A DNA stretch of 64,000 nucleotides from Flavobacteriaceae bacterium (lineage in GTDB: Bacteria; Bacteroidota; Bacteroidia; Flavobacteriales; Flavobacteriaceae): positions 1,644,321 through 1,708,320 of the forward strand of contig CP031964.1 in assembly GCA_003443635.1 (NCBI GenBank), given 5' to 3'. Shown piece after piece: positions 46,962-56,897 of this stretch (its first letter is position 1; the number at the start of each line of letters is the position of its first letter). Below the pieces are notes generated by a model, which made no database searches, was not told the DNA's origin, and saw nothing but the letters and a program-made list of their open reading frames with translations. The translations under genes were made by a program, and so were the position numbers.

Positions 46962-48554
46962 TTATCTTTTTTCAGGAAATAGTTCTGTATTCCATTCTAA
47001 TGCTTTTTTAGCTTCTTCTAGCTGTAATCCATCTTCTAATACTTCTGCCAAACGTTGTAAATGATGTTTTTTTATAGTGTAGTTTTCATTATCTTCAACT
47101 GTCGGATATTTTGCTCTAACGGCATCAATTCCATTTCGTCTTACATCCATATAAATATATTGATCAAAATCTGTTGATGAATATTCAGATAAATCTGCTA
47201 GTTGATTTGACTTTAAATCATCTAAATTTTCATCAGTATGCAATTGTCCGTTGTATAGTACAGCGTGAATTCTTTGTGTATTGGTAATATCTTCTAATGG
47301 GTTGGCATCTAAAATTACAAGATCTGCAATATAATTTTCGTCAACTAAACCTAAAGACTCACTATGCTTAAAATATTGAGCAGGGTATAGGGTTGCTGTT
47401 TTTAAAGCATCGGCAGGAGTCATACCTGCATTTACATATTGCACTAATTCTTCGTGTAAACTAATACCAGTAATTATATATGGGTTTGGTACATCAGTAC
47501 CTGCTAATACTTTTACTCCTAAATCGTGAAGTTTATTAATAATTTTTCCGTTAAATGCTAAACGCTTTTTAAAGTTATTATAATTATCTTGACTGAAATT
47601 TTCCATATTTCGTTTCCTAATTGAAGACCACCATGCTTTAAAATAAGTGGGTGTAAGCTCCAATTGTGGATTGGTTTCAAATAATAATTTTTCTAAATTC
47701 TTATCCTTACTAGCTTCTCCAAGTTTTACAAAATATTCTAAATTTACCATCGTAGGCGATTGATAAGTTTCATTTTCAATAAGAACTTTAGCTAATGCTT
47801 TAATTTCTTCTTCTGTAAAGTTAAAATCGCTATAATTGGATAGAGTATTACCAATTCCAAATAAATGTTCAATAGAACCTAAACCAGCTTTGGCAGCAGA
47901 AATCTGATTCATATCTCCAGGGATATGACCTGAGGTTACAATTCCTTTTTCTTTAGAATAACTTATAATTTCTTTAAATACGTCGGATGGAATGTTTTGA
48001 AATAGTTTAACGACTTCAATATCTTGGGCAATTAACGAATCTAAGGTGGGCTTTACATCTTCTAACTCATTTATAACTACTGAACTTGGAAAACGAGCAC
48101 TTGCGCCTTCAATAATAACTCCAGATGAAATAATACGAGGTCCTATAATTTCTTTATTTTCTATTTGTTGTTTCCAGTGTTTTATAAGCTCATGATTGGT
48201 AATTCCTAAATCTCTTATACCAGTAACACCATACATAATAAACATAGGTAAGTTATCACTATCTGAATACGATCTAATATGTGCGTGCATATCCCATAAA
48301 CCTGGAATAACATATTTATTTGTACCATCTACAATATGATCAGACTCTAGGTTAACTTCATTATGAGGAAGAATAGTTTGTATTTTATTTTCGTTAATAA
48401 ATACATCCATATTTTTAGATAGCGAACCATCTTCAATATTCACAATATTAATATTTGATAAAATAACATCACCTGTTTGTGTTTTTTTACAACTAAAACA
48501 TAATGTTAGTAGGAGAGAGGTAATTAAAAAATTACGAGAGATATAAACGGTCAT
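46962..48554 (-). CDS. Amidohydrolase-superfamily lipoprotein
   Basis: 530 residues from ATG 48554 (MTVYISRNFLITSLL), with lipobox LTLCFSC; an ATG 27 bases upstream is also in frame. Metal-dependent hydrolase TIM barrel: WDMHAHIRS (metal HxH), VKLFQ with the bridging Lys, GHIPG, EHLFG and AGTDVP. Substrates in the family include cyclic ureides, Xaa-Pro dipeptides and organophosphates; not told here. Located in the envelope and probably part of the peptide-degrading set around it. Confidence 0.9.
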   Translation of the reverse strand: MTVYISRNFLITSLLLTLCFSCKKTQTGDVILSNINIVNIEDGSLSKNMDVFINENKIQTILPHNEVNLESDHIVDGTNKYVIPGLWDMHAHIRSYSDSDNLPMFIMYGVTGIRDLGITNHELIKHWKQQIENKEIIGPRIISSGVIIEGASARFPSSVVINELEDVKPTLDSLIAQDIEVVKLFQNIPSDVFKEIISYSKEKGIVTSGHIPGDMNQISAAKAGLGSIEHLFGIGNTLSNYSDFNFTEEEIKALAKVLIENETYQSPTMVNLEYFVKLGEASKDKNLEKLLFETNPQLELTPTYFKAWWSSIRKRNMENFSQDNYNNFKKRLAFNGKIINKLHDLGVKVLAGTDVPNPYIITGISLHEELVQYVNAGMTPADALKTATLYPAQYFKHSESLGLVDENYIADLVILDANPLEDITNTQRIHAVLYNGQLHTDENLDDLKSNQLADLSEYSSTDFDQYIYMDVRRNGIDAVRAKYPTVEDNENYTIKKHHLQRLAEVLEDGLQLEEAKKALEWNTELFPEKR

Positions 48555-48608
48555 AAAAATATTTTTTTCAAATATAAGCATCCCATTTTGTTAAGTACAA
48601 TCAAAAAG

Positions 48609-49565
48609 TTATTTTGAAGGATACAATTTTTGCTCAAATGATAATAAGAAAAACCCTTTAAATATTTTTTTTGCATGAATACGTTCTTGAGTAGAAATAG
48701 GATTGTTATCGAGCAATAATCCTTTTAAACTATAATTGCCTTTTTCATATTCTACAGGAAAGCTAGTAATATCGTTATTATTAATATAAACCATAAGAAG
48801 TGCTTTCATGCCTATAAGTGCTTTAGGAAGTTCTTTAAATTTATTAAAACCAGCATGTATAACCCAAACTTTAGACATTCCTGAGATTTCTTTAGGAAGC
48901 TCTAAAAGATCGTTGTGATCTATATATAAATAACGAATTTGACTAATCGTATTTATAGTAGGCGGAAGCTTTGTTAACTTATTATGATCTAACCATAACG
49001 AATACAATTTGGGTATAGAACCTATATACGTATAGCTTTTCTCATCAGTAAGCTGATTATAAGATAAATTTAAATCGCGTAACAGTTTTAATGATGAAAT
49101 TGACGATGGGAGTTTCTTAATTTTATTCTCTTTTAAATTTAAAAAAGCAAGAGGTAATTTATTAATTTGATTAAAAACAATATCTAAATTTATCCCTGGA
49201 TTATAACCTAGAGATAACTGCTTTAGGTGTTTAAATCGTAAAATAGATTTTGGTAATGTTGAAATAGATAAACTATCTAAAATAAGAATTTCTAATTGAT
49301 TTGGGTATTGTAAACTTTGGAATGCTTTATCTAAATCTAAGCTTGTATTCCCAGTTAGATCCAGCATTTTAAGTGATGGTAATTTGGTTATTGCTTTAGG
49401 TAGAATGGTTAAGTTTTGATGGCTTAAATCAATACGATGTGTTTTAGAAAATGATGTACTTGTATCTACACTAGTTACTGTTTTGCTATAAAATGCAGTA
49501 TAAGTAGAACAACTACTTATAAGTAGCACTAATAACAAACCTAATATGATAATTTGTTTAATCAT
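48609..49565 (-). CDS. Leucine-rich repeat lipoprotein
   Basis: 318 residues; signal ends LLLISSC. About nine LRRs of 22-24 residues follow, for example LTILPKAITKLPSLKMLDLT, LPSSISSLKLLRDLNLSYNQ and LPPTINTISQIRYLYIDHND. LRRs form binding solenoids; the partner is unknown. Its start overlaps the end of the next upstream gene by 8 bases, so they form an operon. Confidence 0.92.
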   Translation of the reverse strand: MIKQIIILGLLLVLLISSCSTYTAFYSKTVTSVDTSTSFSKTHRIDLSHQNLTILPKAITKLPSLKMLDLTGNTSLDLDKAFQSLQYPNQLEILILDSLSISTLPKSILRFKHLKQLSLGYNPGINLDIVFNQINKLPLAFLNLKENKIKKLPSSISSLKLLRDLNLSYNQLTDEKSYTYIGSIPKLYSLWLDHNKLTKLPPTINTISQIRYLYIDHNDLLELPKEISGMSKVWVIHAGFNKFKELPKALIGMKALLMVYINNNDITSFPVEYEKGNYSLKGLLLDNNPISTQERIHAKKIFKGFFLLSFEQKLYPSK

Positions 49566-50517
49566 CGCTTAGTTCGTTATAAAATAAATTGCCACTAAAC
49601 TCAAAAAACAATTTATCTTTTGCTTCTACATTCCAAGGAAACCTTGGGTTTAACCCATAACCATCGTGTAATATATTTTGAATATAAGCTCCAGCTTTCT
49701 GACTATTTACACCAAGCTTAGTGTAAAGAGAGTAATTGTTGTTTTGATATAGCCCATAACCATATACGTTACCATAAAATAAATCTTTAAAAGGAGGGAG
49801 TGTAAACCATACATTTTTACGACCATCATCAGAATTAATAGGGTTTCTAGGAGATAAACTATAATTGGGACGAGCTGTAAATAAATCGACTACAAACCCT
49901 AATTTATATAAGGTATTTACATTTTGAATATTAGTGAACCCAATATTTAAAGAACCTGTAGATCCGTAATCTGTACCTTGCCCGTTAAAAACTCCAAATT
50001 TAAGATCATTTCTAAAAGCGAGATGTATGCTATGATTTGCATTACTGAAACGAAGTAAAATAGCACCATTACGCAAGCCATAAGATTTTAAATTACCAGG
50101 TAAATAATCTTTTCCAAAACCTAAACCAATACCATTAAATCCTCCTTCTCCTTCTGGATTAAAAAGCAATGCTGTATTAACATTTGAGATTGCAGATCCT
50201 AATAAATTTGTATTCTGACCAATACCTCCTAAAGCAAAAAACTCATAAGAATAACCTAATCCAGATTGTTTAACTGTATGTCGTTTTAAAAAAGAATAAG
50301 CAGCTAATGATAAACCACTCTCAATAGAAATATCTCCATAGTTAGCAGTACCAAATCCAAATACTCCAACTTTTAACCATTGATTCTGGTTGCCTAAAGT
50401 AATTTCAGTTTTTAATAAAATACCTGCATCAATATTAAACTCTTGTGCACTGTTAGTAGTATATATACATAAGCATAACAAACACATAATGAATTGTTTT
50501 GATATGTATGATGCCAT
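49558..50517 (-). CDS. Secreted beta-rich protein, probably outer-membrane, linked to LRR lipoprotein
   Basis: 319 residues with a signal peptide (FIMCLLCLCIYTTNSAQ). The remainder is Gly/Asn/aromatic-rich beta strand (LGFGKDYLPGNLKSYGLRNG, KLGVNSQKAGAY) and ends NLFYNELSDD. It looks like an outer-membrane or polymorphic-toxin-type protein but no family is recognised. First gene of a two-gene operon with the LRR lipoprotein. Confidence 0.7.
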   Translation of the reverse strand: MASYISKQFIMCLLCLCIYTTNSAQEFNIDAGILLKTEITLGNQNQWLKVGVFGFGTANYGDISIESGLSLAAYSFLKRHTVKQSGLGYSYEFFALGGIGQNTNLLGSAISNVNTALLFNPEGEGGFNGIGLGFGKDYLPGNLKSYGLRNGAILLRFSNANHSIHLAFRNDLKFGVFNGQGTDYGSTGSLNIGFTNIQNVNTLYKLGFVVDLFTARPNYSLSPRNPINSDDGRKNVWFTLPPFKDLFYGNVYGYGLYQNNNYSLYTKLGVNSQKAGAYIQNILHDGYGLNPRFPWNVEAKDKLFFEFSGNLFYNELSDD

Positions 50518-50603
50518 AAATATTTACGAAGTTTAGTTTATATAGTCGTAATAATACCATTATAAGTTACAATTGAAAACTAAAAACTATACTAATTTTA
50601 GAG

Positions 50604-50633
50604 TTGAAAAAATAATAGAATAAGTTATCTTTG
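50604..50633 (+). promoter_or_regulatory. Promoter of the 50657 lipoprotein gene
   Basis: TTG (50604-50606), 19 bases, TATCTTTG (50626-50633), an exact TTG-N19-TAnnTTTG promoter 23 bases before ATG. Confidence 0.85.
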
Positions 50634-50656
50634 AAATTCACTAAAAATTGAATCTG

Positions 50657-51064
50657 ATGAAACGAATTATTACTGTTTTTTGTATGCTAATGTTGATTGG
50701 TATGACTTCTTGTAAAAAAGAACAGAAAACTGACGATACTCAGCAAATGAAGGAAGTTGTTGCTATTCATGACGAGTTGATGCCAAAAATGAATGTCATA
50801 GGAAATTTAATAACTCAGCTTAATAGTAGTCCAGATTCTTTAAAACATCAAACAGCTGTTAACGATTTAAAAGATGCGCATGAATCGATGATGAATTGGA
50901 TGCAAGGTTTTGGAGATCGTTTTACTTATGAAGAAATATTAGAAGGAAAAACTTTAAATAAAGAAAAACAAGAACTTCTTGATAAAGAAGAGCAATTGGT
51001 AAAGGCTTTAGAAACTAAAATGCTTAAGAGTATAGAAAATGCTAAAGTCTTATTAAAAGAATAG
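50657..51064 (+). CDS. Small helical lipoprotein
   Basis: 135 residues from ATG 50657; an in-frame TTG nine bases earlier is not needed. Signal ends MLIGMTSC (lipobox). The rest is charged and helical, coiled-coil-like (MKEVVAIHDELMPKMNVIGN, KEEQLVKALETKMLKSIEN). Homologues in Flavobacteria carry uninformative names. Followed after 36 bases by an M28 peptidase gene in the same direction; both probably share the promoter. Confidence 0.85.
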   Translation: MKRIITVFCMLMLIGMTSCKKEQKTDDTQQMKEVVAIHDELMPKMNVIGNLITQLNSSPDSLKHQTAVNDLKDAHESMMNWMQGFGDRFTYEEILEGKTLNKEKQELLDKEEQLVKALETKMLKSIENAKVLLKE

Positions 51065-51100
51065 TTTAAATTTATAACTAGTCAATAATTAATATAACAG

Positions 51101-52723
51101 ATGAAAAAATATATAGCAGTAGTACTTGTTTTATTTCTTGCAAGTTGTAAATCCGAAACTAAAGAAGAAAACCAACTAATAGAAGTAGATGAATCAACTA
51201 TTGGAAAACACATCGAGCGTTTAGCATCAGATGAGTTTTTGGGACGGATGCCTTTTACAGAAGGCGAAATTAAAACAACAACATATTTAAAAGAAGAATT
51301 TTCTAAATTAGGTCTTTTACCTGGAAATGGAGATAGTTATTTTCAAGACGTTCCTATGGTAGAGATTACAGGGACACCTTCAGAAAAAATGACTATTTCT
51401 GGACCTAAAGGTGATTTTGATTTAAATTATTCTGAAGATTTTGTGGCACTTACTCTTAAAACAGATAATGAAGTTAGTTTAGAAAATTCTGAACTTGTTT
51501 TTGCAGGTTACGGCGTTGTTGCTCCTGAATACGGATGGAATGATTATGAAGGTATTGATTGGGAAGGTAAAACAGCTGTTGTTTTAGTAAACGACCCTGG
51601 ATTTAAATCAGGAGATAAAACATTATTTAAAGGAAATGAGATGACTTATTATGGGCGATGGACATACAAGTATGAAGAAGCGGGTAGACAAGGTGCAGCT
51701 GGAGTGATTATAATTCACGAGACTGAGGCAGCATCATATGGGTGGAATGTTGTTCAATCAAGTTGGAGTGGCGCTAAATTAAATTTAGAAAGCGAAGCTC
51801 CTGTTGCAGATGTACAAGGTTGGATCTCTAACGAAAGCACTGCAAAATTATTTGAAGCTTCAATTCTAGAAAATAAAAATTATCAAGAACTGGCAAAGCG
51901 AAAAGATTTTAAACCAATGCCGTTAGGCTTAACAGCATCAGTAAAGATTGCAAATAAAATTAAAAGAGATGCTTCTAAAAATGTGATTGCTATACTTCCT
52001 GGTTCAGAACATAAAGATGAATACATTATATACTCTGGACATTGGGATCATTTAGGTGTAGGGAAACCTGTGAAAAATGATTCTATTTATAACGGTGCTG
52101 TCGATAATGCATCAGGTACAGCTTGCCTTTTAAGTATTGCTGAAGCGTTTACTAAAGGAGAACAACCAAAACGTTCTATTGTTTTTATTGCAGTAACTGC
52201 AGAAGAGCAAGGATTATTAGGCTCTGGTTATTATGCAGAACACCCCATATATGATCCTAAAAAAACAGTAGCAAATATAAATATGGATGCACTCTCTAGT
52301 CCTGGAAAGATGAAAGATTTAACTATTACAGGATTTGGACATTCAGAAATGGATGAATATGCTAAAGAAGTTGCAGAAACGCAAGGACGTTATATTATCC
52401 CAGATCCTGAAGCTGAGAAAGGATATTTCTTTAGGTCTGATCATTTTAACTTTGCTAAAATTGGAATACCCGCATTATATGCAAGCGGATCGTATGAAGG
52501 ATTTGAGCATAGTATTGAAGAGATCAAACAATTAAATGATGAATATCGTATACATAGATATCACCAACCATTAGATGAATATGATCCGAATACAACAGAA
52601 TTAAGTGGGATTCAACTTGATGCTCAATTATTTTATCAAGTAGGTCTAAAATTATCTAATGAAGACTATTTCCCTAAATGGTATGACGGTAGTGAGTTTA
52701 AAGCGGCAAGAGACAAAGACTAA
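51101..52723 (+). CDS. M28 aminopeptidase lipoprotein with PA domain
   Basis: 540 residues with lipobox (VLFLASC). PA domain in the middle (FAGYGVVAPEYGWNDYEGID, YEEAGRQGAAGVIIIHE). M28 motifs: YSGHWDHLG, NGAVDNASGT, VTAEEQGLLGS, NINMDAL, and the His near EGFEHS. The metal-ligand context differs somewhat from the pair at 41-44 kb (AVDNASG for ADDDGSG), so this is another subgroup. Third M28 enzyme in 11 kb. Confidence 0.94.
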   Translation: MKKYIAVVLVLFLASCKSETKEENQLIEVDESTIGKHIERLASDEFLGRMPFTEGEIKTTTYLKEEFSKLGLLPGNGDSYFQDVPMVEITGTPSEKMTISGPKGDFDLNYSEDFVALTLKTDNEVSLENSELVFAGYGVVAPEYGWNDYEGIDWEGKTAVVLVNDPGFKSGDKTLFKGNEMTYYGRWTYKYEEAGRQGAAGVIIIHETEAASYGWNVVQSSWSGAKLNLESEAPVADVQGWISNESTAKLFEASILENKNYQELAKRKDFKPMPLGLTASVKIANKIKRDASKNVIAILPGSEHKDEYIIYSGHWDHLGVGKPVKNDSIYNGAVDNASGTACLLSIAEAFTKGEQPKRSIVFIAVTAEEQGLLGSGYYAEHPIYDPKKTVANINMDALSSPGKMKDLTITGFGHSEMDEYAKEVAETQGRYIIPDPEAEKGYFFRSDHFNFAKIGIPALYASGSYEGFEHSIEEIKQLNDEYRIHRYHQPLDEYDPNTTELSGIQLDAQLFYQVGLKLSNEDYFPKWYDGSEFKAARDKD

Positions 52724-52725
52724 TG

Positions 52726-52763
52726 AGTTTAAAATCTAATTTATTAGTAAAAGGTTTTAAACT
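52726..52763. terminator. Possible terminator between M28 and desaturase genes
   Basis: AGTTTAAAA and TTTTAAACT, 9-bp perfect arms with a 20-base loop. The stem is AT-rich and the tail weak. Confidence 0.4.
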
Positions 52764-52794
52764 GAAATAAAGATATATCAAGAAACAGGCTTTT

Positions 52795-53673
52795 TTACTT
52801 AGGCTCCCAATCAGGAGGTTTAATAAATATTAAAAATTTATTTTTAACTCCTTTAGTATGCTGTATTTTACGATATAGTCTAGTTAAACCGTGCAAGAAA
52901 ACTTTAATAGGATTATTTGAGTTTAAAGCTTCAGAAATACCATAGTTTACTTTCTCTACTTCTGGTTCAAAAGTACCAAACATTCTATCCCAAATAATTA
53001 AAATACCTGCATAGTTTTTATCCCAATATTGTCTATTTGACCCGTGATGCACTCTATGATGTGAAGGGGTATTAAAAATAAACTCAACTGGCTTTGTGAG
53101 TTTGCCTATAATCTCGGTATGTAATAATGTTTGGAAAACCTGAACAAATACTTCAGATAACAATACTAAAATAGGATCATACCCTAGCATGACAATTGGA
53201 ATAGAAAATATAATTGGGAGAATAGCGTCTAAAGGCCCAAATCTATAAGCTACAGACATATTAAAATGCTCAGAACTGTGATGTACTGTATGTGTAGCCC
53301 AGCCAATTCCGATACGATGCATCATTCTATGTTCCCAATAATAAGCTAAATCTGCTAATAGAATACAACTGAAAATTGTAATCCAATTTAAAGATAAATG
53401 AGGAAAACTTAAATGTTCATAAACCCAAAAGTAAACTTTAGTTACTGCTAATATTCCTAAAATAATTTCTATTATTAAAAAGGCGCCAAAAGTTATAATA
53501 TTAGCAATAGAGTCGAATACCAAATCCTTTGTTAAACGTTTTTGAAAACCATATCGAATAAGTTCCAATATAAAGAAAGGAAGAATGATATAAATTAAAC
53601 TCAAGTCGTTTAGGACATAAAACCAATATTCTACATCAATCCATTGTAATTCTTTTGATAAAAACTCAATCAT
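52795..53673 (-). CDS. Sterol desaturase-family membrane hydroxylase
   Basis: 292 residues with four to five membrane segments. Three His boxes for a di-iron centre: EHRMMH, HTVHHSSEHFN and HRVHHG. The fatty acid hydroxylase superfamily hydroxylates or desaturates membrane lipids in situ; substrate not told. The gene upstream (53677-54192) is 3 bases away. Confidence 0.92.
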   Translation of the reverse strand: MIEFLSKELQWIDVEYWFYVLNDLSLIYIILPFFILELIRYGFQKRLTKDLVFDSIANIITFGAFLIIEIILGILAVTKVYFWVYEHLSFPHLSLNWITIFSCILLADLAYYWEHRMMHRIGIGWATHTVHHSSEHFNMSVAYRFGPLDAILPIIFSIPIVMLGYDPILVLLSEVFVQVFQTLLHTEIIGKLTKPVEFIFNTPSHHRVHHGSNRQYWDKNYAGILIIWDRMFGTFEPEVEKVNYGISEALNSNNPIKVFLHGLTRLYRKIQHTKGVKNKFLIFIKPPDWEPK

Positions 53674-53676
53674 AAT

Positions 53677-54192
53677 TTATAATTTTTTCCAAGTTTCTGT
53701 ATCACCATAACCATAATAATCATAGCTTAGTTCAAAGGTTGTTTTGTTAATAATTTTAATCTCACAATCTACATCATATTTTTTGCCTTCATACATAATG
53801 TTATATGAGCCTTTTCCATTACTACCATCAAACTCTTGAATAATCAAAGCAATTTCGTTTGCTGCTTTTTCGCCATTACCGTTTTCATCTTGATACTCCC
53901 AAGTATAAGCATTTATAAGATTGTTTTCATTTATAAGGTTATATATAATTGAGCCTTTAAACTCTTCAGAATTATAAACCACTTTCCATTTGCCTGTGAT
54001 ATCTTTAACGGATAACGGTATTCTATTTTGAAGAGCACTTTTTTCTTCTATATTATTTTCAGATTTTAAAAGATTGGAATTAGTTTCAATTGATGAGGTT
54101 TGATTAGGAGATAAATAATTGAATAAATGCGCTCCTCCTGCTATAAAAATGATAATAGCCAAACTTCTAAATAATAGTATTGATGATTTCAT
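53677..54192 (-). CDS. Hypothetical exported protein
   Basis: 171 residues with an N-terminal membrane anchor or signal (SLAIIIFIAGGAHLF). Low-complexity Asn/Ser linker, then a beta-rich C-terminal part (ISVKDITGKWKVVYN-type opening, IINKTTFELSYDYYGYGDTE) like a small lipocalin-type repeat. Not recognised. Upstream of the sterol-desaturase gene by 3 bases. Confidence 0.65.
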   Translation of the reverse strand: MKSSILLFRSLAIIIFIAGGAHLFNYLSPNQTSSIETNSNLLKSENNIEEKSALQNRIPLSVKDITGKWKVVYNSEEFKGSIIYNLINENNLINAYTWEYQDENGNGEKAANEIALIIQEFDGSNGKGSYNIMYEGKKYDVDCEIKIINKTTFELSYDYYGYGDTETWKKL

Positions 54193-54315
54193 TATTGTAA
54201 TTTTTTACAAAAGTATTTAACCTTAAAACTCAATCTTTTGACTTAAATCAAAAAATAAGATAAAGAAGTTCAATTTTACTGATTGAAATTATAATCAATT
54301 TATTATTTTAACTTA

Positions 54316-54882
54316 ATGAACCCATTTCTGACTTACATAAAGCAATATATTGATATTTCTCCTGAAATAGAAGTTGAGATGACTAATATAATGCGTAAAG
54401 AGAGTATCATAAAAGGAGAATTACTTTTAGAAGAAGGGAAAATCTGTAAAAGATTGTATTTTTTGTCAAAAGGGACGATACGAACTTATTTTTTTCAAAA
54501 AGGGAAAGATATTACGTATTGGATTTACCCTGAAAACACTATAGTTACTTCTTGGCATAGTTATTTATTGTGTAAACCATCTACAGAATATATTGAAGTG
54601 ATTAATGATGCAATCGTCTATTCAATAACTTATGATCAATGGGAGGAACTTTATTTAAAATACCCAAGTTTAGAGCGTTTTGGAAGATTAGTTATGGAAG
54701 AAGTAGTAGCTTTAATTGATGATTTTTATAAAGGGTATTATTTGCTGTCTGCAAAAGAAAAATATGAATTATTGATTTCTGTTTTTCCAAATATTACTCA
54801 ACGTGCAAACCTAGGTCATATAGCATCAATGCTAGGAATTAGTCAAGAAACCTTAAGTAGAATCAGAAGAGGTAAAAAGTAA
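54316..54882 (+). CDS. Crp/Fnr-family transcription regulator
   Basis: 188 residues. The cNMP-binding beta-roll fold (ESIIKGELLLEEGKICKRLY) is followed by a dimer helix and an HTH (ASMLGISQETLSRIRRG). The phosphate-binding Arg signature of true cAMP receptors is not evident, so it may respond to another ligand or none, as is common in this phylum. Convergent with the cyclase gene, 24 bases between stops. Confidence 0.9.
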   Translation: MNPFLTYIKQYIDISPEIEVEMTNIMRKESIIKGELLLEEGKICKRLYFLSKGTIRTYFFQKGKDITYWIYPENTIVTSWHSYLLCKPSTEYIEVINDAIVYSITYDQWEELYLKYPSLERFGRLVMEEVVALIDDFYKGYYLLSAKEKYELLISVFPNITQRANLGHIASMLGISQETLSRIRRGKK

Positions 54883-54906
54883 CTTATCTTCGCTAATTAA
54901 TGTGTG

Positions 54907-55830
54907 TTATATTTTAATTTCATAAAGTTTATACTGCCCAGTCTTCCCTTTTAAAGTAGTACTAAAAGAATTGTGATTAGGGTATTTTTTATTGATTTTT
55001 TGATAAGCTTCTTCAGAGAGTAAAAGCTTAGTATCAAACTTTTTGTTTGCTGCTTCAATACGACTTGCATAATTTACATTGTCTCCTATTACAGCCAATT
55101 TTTTCATTGCACCAGTATCAAAAGGGCCTACAATAACATTTCCGTAGTGAATACCCGCTCGAATTCCGAATTGAATATTAAAATTTTCTTTAAGATATAC
55201 ATTAAATAATTCTAAATTTTTATGCATTCCTTCTATTGCATGTATGGCATCTAAAACAGAATTGCGACCTTCGTTATCTATACCAAAAACAGCCAAAATC
55301 CCATCACCAGCTACATCACTTATAATTCCTTTATTATCTTGAATAATCGTATTCATAATTCGATAATATCGATTTAATACATGTACAATATCGTATGGAG
55401 GAAATTTTTCTGCTAAAGCTGTATAGTTAATAATATCTATAAATACTATTGTTAGTTTTTGCTGGCTACCAAGAGCGATTTTTGAATCCTCAGAAAATTG
55501 TTCATTAATAATATCCATATCCAATTTATCTGCCACCATCCTTCGGATTGATACATCTCCTGTAATATGAGTTTGACAAGCTAAACGAATTTCTATAGGG
55601 AAATTTAACTTCTCTGCAATTTGTTGTTCTGCATTACTTCTTGAGCTGCAATTCTCTATTCCTTTAACGATACTTACTCTGCAAGTAGAACATTTTGCTT
55701 GTCCGCCACAAGCGTGTGCATGATTAATATGAGCTGCTAATGTAGCTTCAAGAATTGTGCTATTCTCATAACAATTAACCTCCTCTTGCTCTTTAAACAA
55801 GCTAATTTTATGTGACTTAGAGCTTTTCAT
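54907..55830 (-). CDS. Ferredoxin-adenylate/guanylate cyclase fusion
   Basis: 307 residues. N-terminal plant-type [2Fe-2S] ferredoxin domain with ligands C41, C47, C50 and C85 (C-x5-C-x2-C-x34-C). C-terminal class III cyclase domain from about 125: FIDIINYTALAEKF with metal Asp132, VAGDGILAVFG with Asp176, and GDNVNYASRIEAAN. It should make cAMP or cGMP under redox control. No membrane segment, so cytoplasmic. Confidence 0.93.
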   Translation of the reverse strand: MKSSKSHKISLFKEQEEVNCYENSTILEATLAAHINHAHACGGQAKCSTCRVSIVKGIENCSSRSNAEQQIAEKLNFPIEIRLACQTHITGDVSIRRMVADKLDMDIINEQFSEDSKIALGSQQKLTIVFIDIINYTALAEKFPPYDIVHVLNRYYRIMNTIIQDNKGIISDVAGDGILAVFGIDNEGRNSVLDAIHAIEGMHKNLELFNVYLKENFNIQFGIRAGIHYGNVIVGPFDTGAMKKLAVIGDNVNYASRIEAANKKFDTKLLLSEEAYQKINKKYPNHNSFSTTLKGKTGQYKLYEIKI

Positions 55831-55900
55831 TATTTTGTATTTATAGTATTAGAATTGCTATGCTAAACGTAACTGAGTGAATTAAAATTAACTGCTTTTT

Positions 55901-56689
55901 TTATTCTGTATATATTTCTCCTATCAAATATAATTTTGCTTGCCCGCAAATCTCAACTCTATCACCTAAAAGGTTACATTGTAAATATCCTTTACGCTCT
56001 GAAAGTTGAATTGCAGATAACTCTGTTTTACCAAGTTTATTTGCCCAATATGGAGTTAAGGTGGTATGAGCCGAACCAGTTACTGGATCTTCATCAATCC
56101 CTGATTGTGGTGCGAAAAACCTTGACACAAAGTCTACGTTATCTCCTTTTGCAGTGGCTATTAAACCTCTGCCATTAAGAGTTGAAATATGTTTTAGATC
56201 AGGCTTTAAATGTTTGACCTGATTTTCGTTTTCGAAAACTAAAACAAAATCCGTTTTGCCTTTTAAAGCTTGTATGGGTGCAATATCAAATCCACTTGTT
56301 AAATCTTTAGATAGATCTATATTTTCAATAGTATCTGTTGGAAAATTTAATGTTAAATAGTCATTTTTTTTAGTGACAGTTAGCTTTCCACTACGGGTAG
56401 AGTAAAAATTAATTAAGCCCTCTTTATAGTTTTCCAAATTAAATAAAACATATGCTGCTGCTAAAGTTGCATGTCCACATAGGTTAACTTCTACTTTTGG
56501 TGTAAACCATCTAATTTGATATTGATCGCCTTGTTTTACATAAAAAGCAGTTTCTGCTAGATTGTTTTCCATTGCAATTCTCTGTAATAGTTTATCACTT
56601 AACCATTCTTTAAGTGGACAAACTGCTGCTGGATTTCCTGAAAAAACCTTATCGGTAAAAGCATCTATTTGGTAAATTTTATAATTCAT
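55901..56689 (-). CDS. PhzF-family isomerase/epimerase
   Basis: 262 residues. IDAFTDKVFSGNPAAVCPL, NNLAETAFYVK (catalytic Glu), VNLCGHATLAAAYVL and EDPVTGSAHTTL are the PhzF signatures. Family members isomerise dihydroanthranilate-type substrates, and many are epimerases of unknown substrate. No phenazine pathway genes are visible here, so the name does not imply phenazines. Confidence 0.93.
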   Translation of the reverse strand: MNYKIYQIDAFTDKVFSGNPAAVCPLKEWLSDKLLQRIAMENNLAETAFYVKQGDQYQIRWFTPKVEVNLCGHATLAAAYVLFNLENYKEGLINFYSTRSGKLTVTKKNDYLTLNFPTDTIENIDLSKDLTSGFDIAPIQALKGKTDFVLVFENENQVKHLKPDLKHISTLNGRGLIATAKGDNVDFVSRFFAPQSGIDEDPVTGSAHTTLTPYWANKLGKTELSAIQLSERKGYLQCNLLGDRVEICGQAKLYLIGEIYTE

Positions 56690-56840
56690 TTTTTGTTTAG
56701 TTTCTAATTCTTCAGTTCATGGGAGATTAAACATAATACAGAGAAGACATGTTCACTAGTGTATATACCTTAATTATTTATATATACTCTCAAAATTAGT
56801 AAATTAATTGCACACCTATCACTTAACGAACCCTTAAATA

Positions 56841-56856
56841 TACGTAGCCTTACGTA
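56841..56856 (+). promoter_or_regulatory. 7-2-7 TAC...GTA palindrome, candidate operator
   Basis: TACGTAG-CC-TTACGTA. The layout of TAC-ended heptamers two bases apart is that of NarL/LuxR-type HTH sites. Fifteen bases lie between it and the -7 box. One base of the arms differs from perfect symmetry. Confidence 0.6.
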
Positions 56857-56871
56857 CAAAAAATAATTATT

Positions 56872-56879
56872 TATCTTTC
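56872..56879 (+). promoter_or_regulatory. Promoter -7 box downstream of the palindrome
   Basis: TATCTTTC, one base from TAnnTTTG, 18 bases before ATG 56898. The -33 TTG is replaced by the palindrome, which suggests activator dependence. Confidence 0.55.
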
Positions 56880-56897
56880 TTAGAAATTCTTATACTT

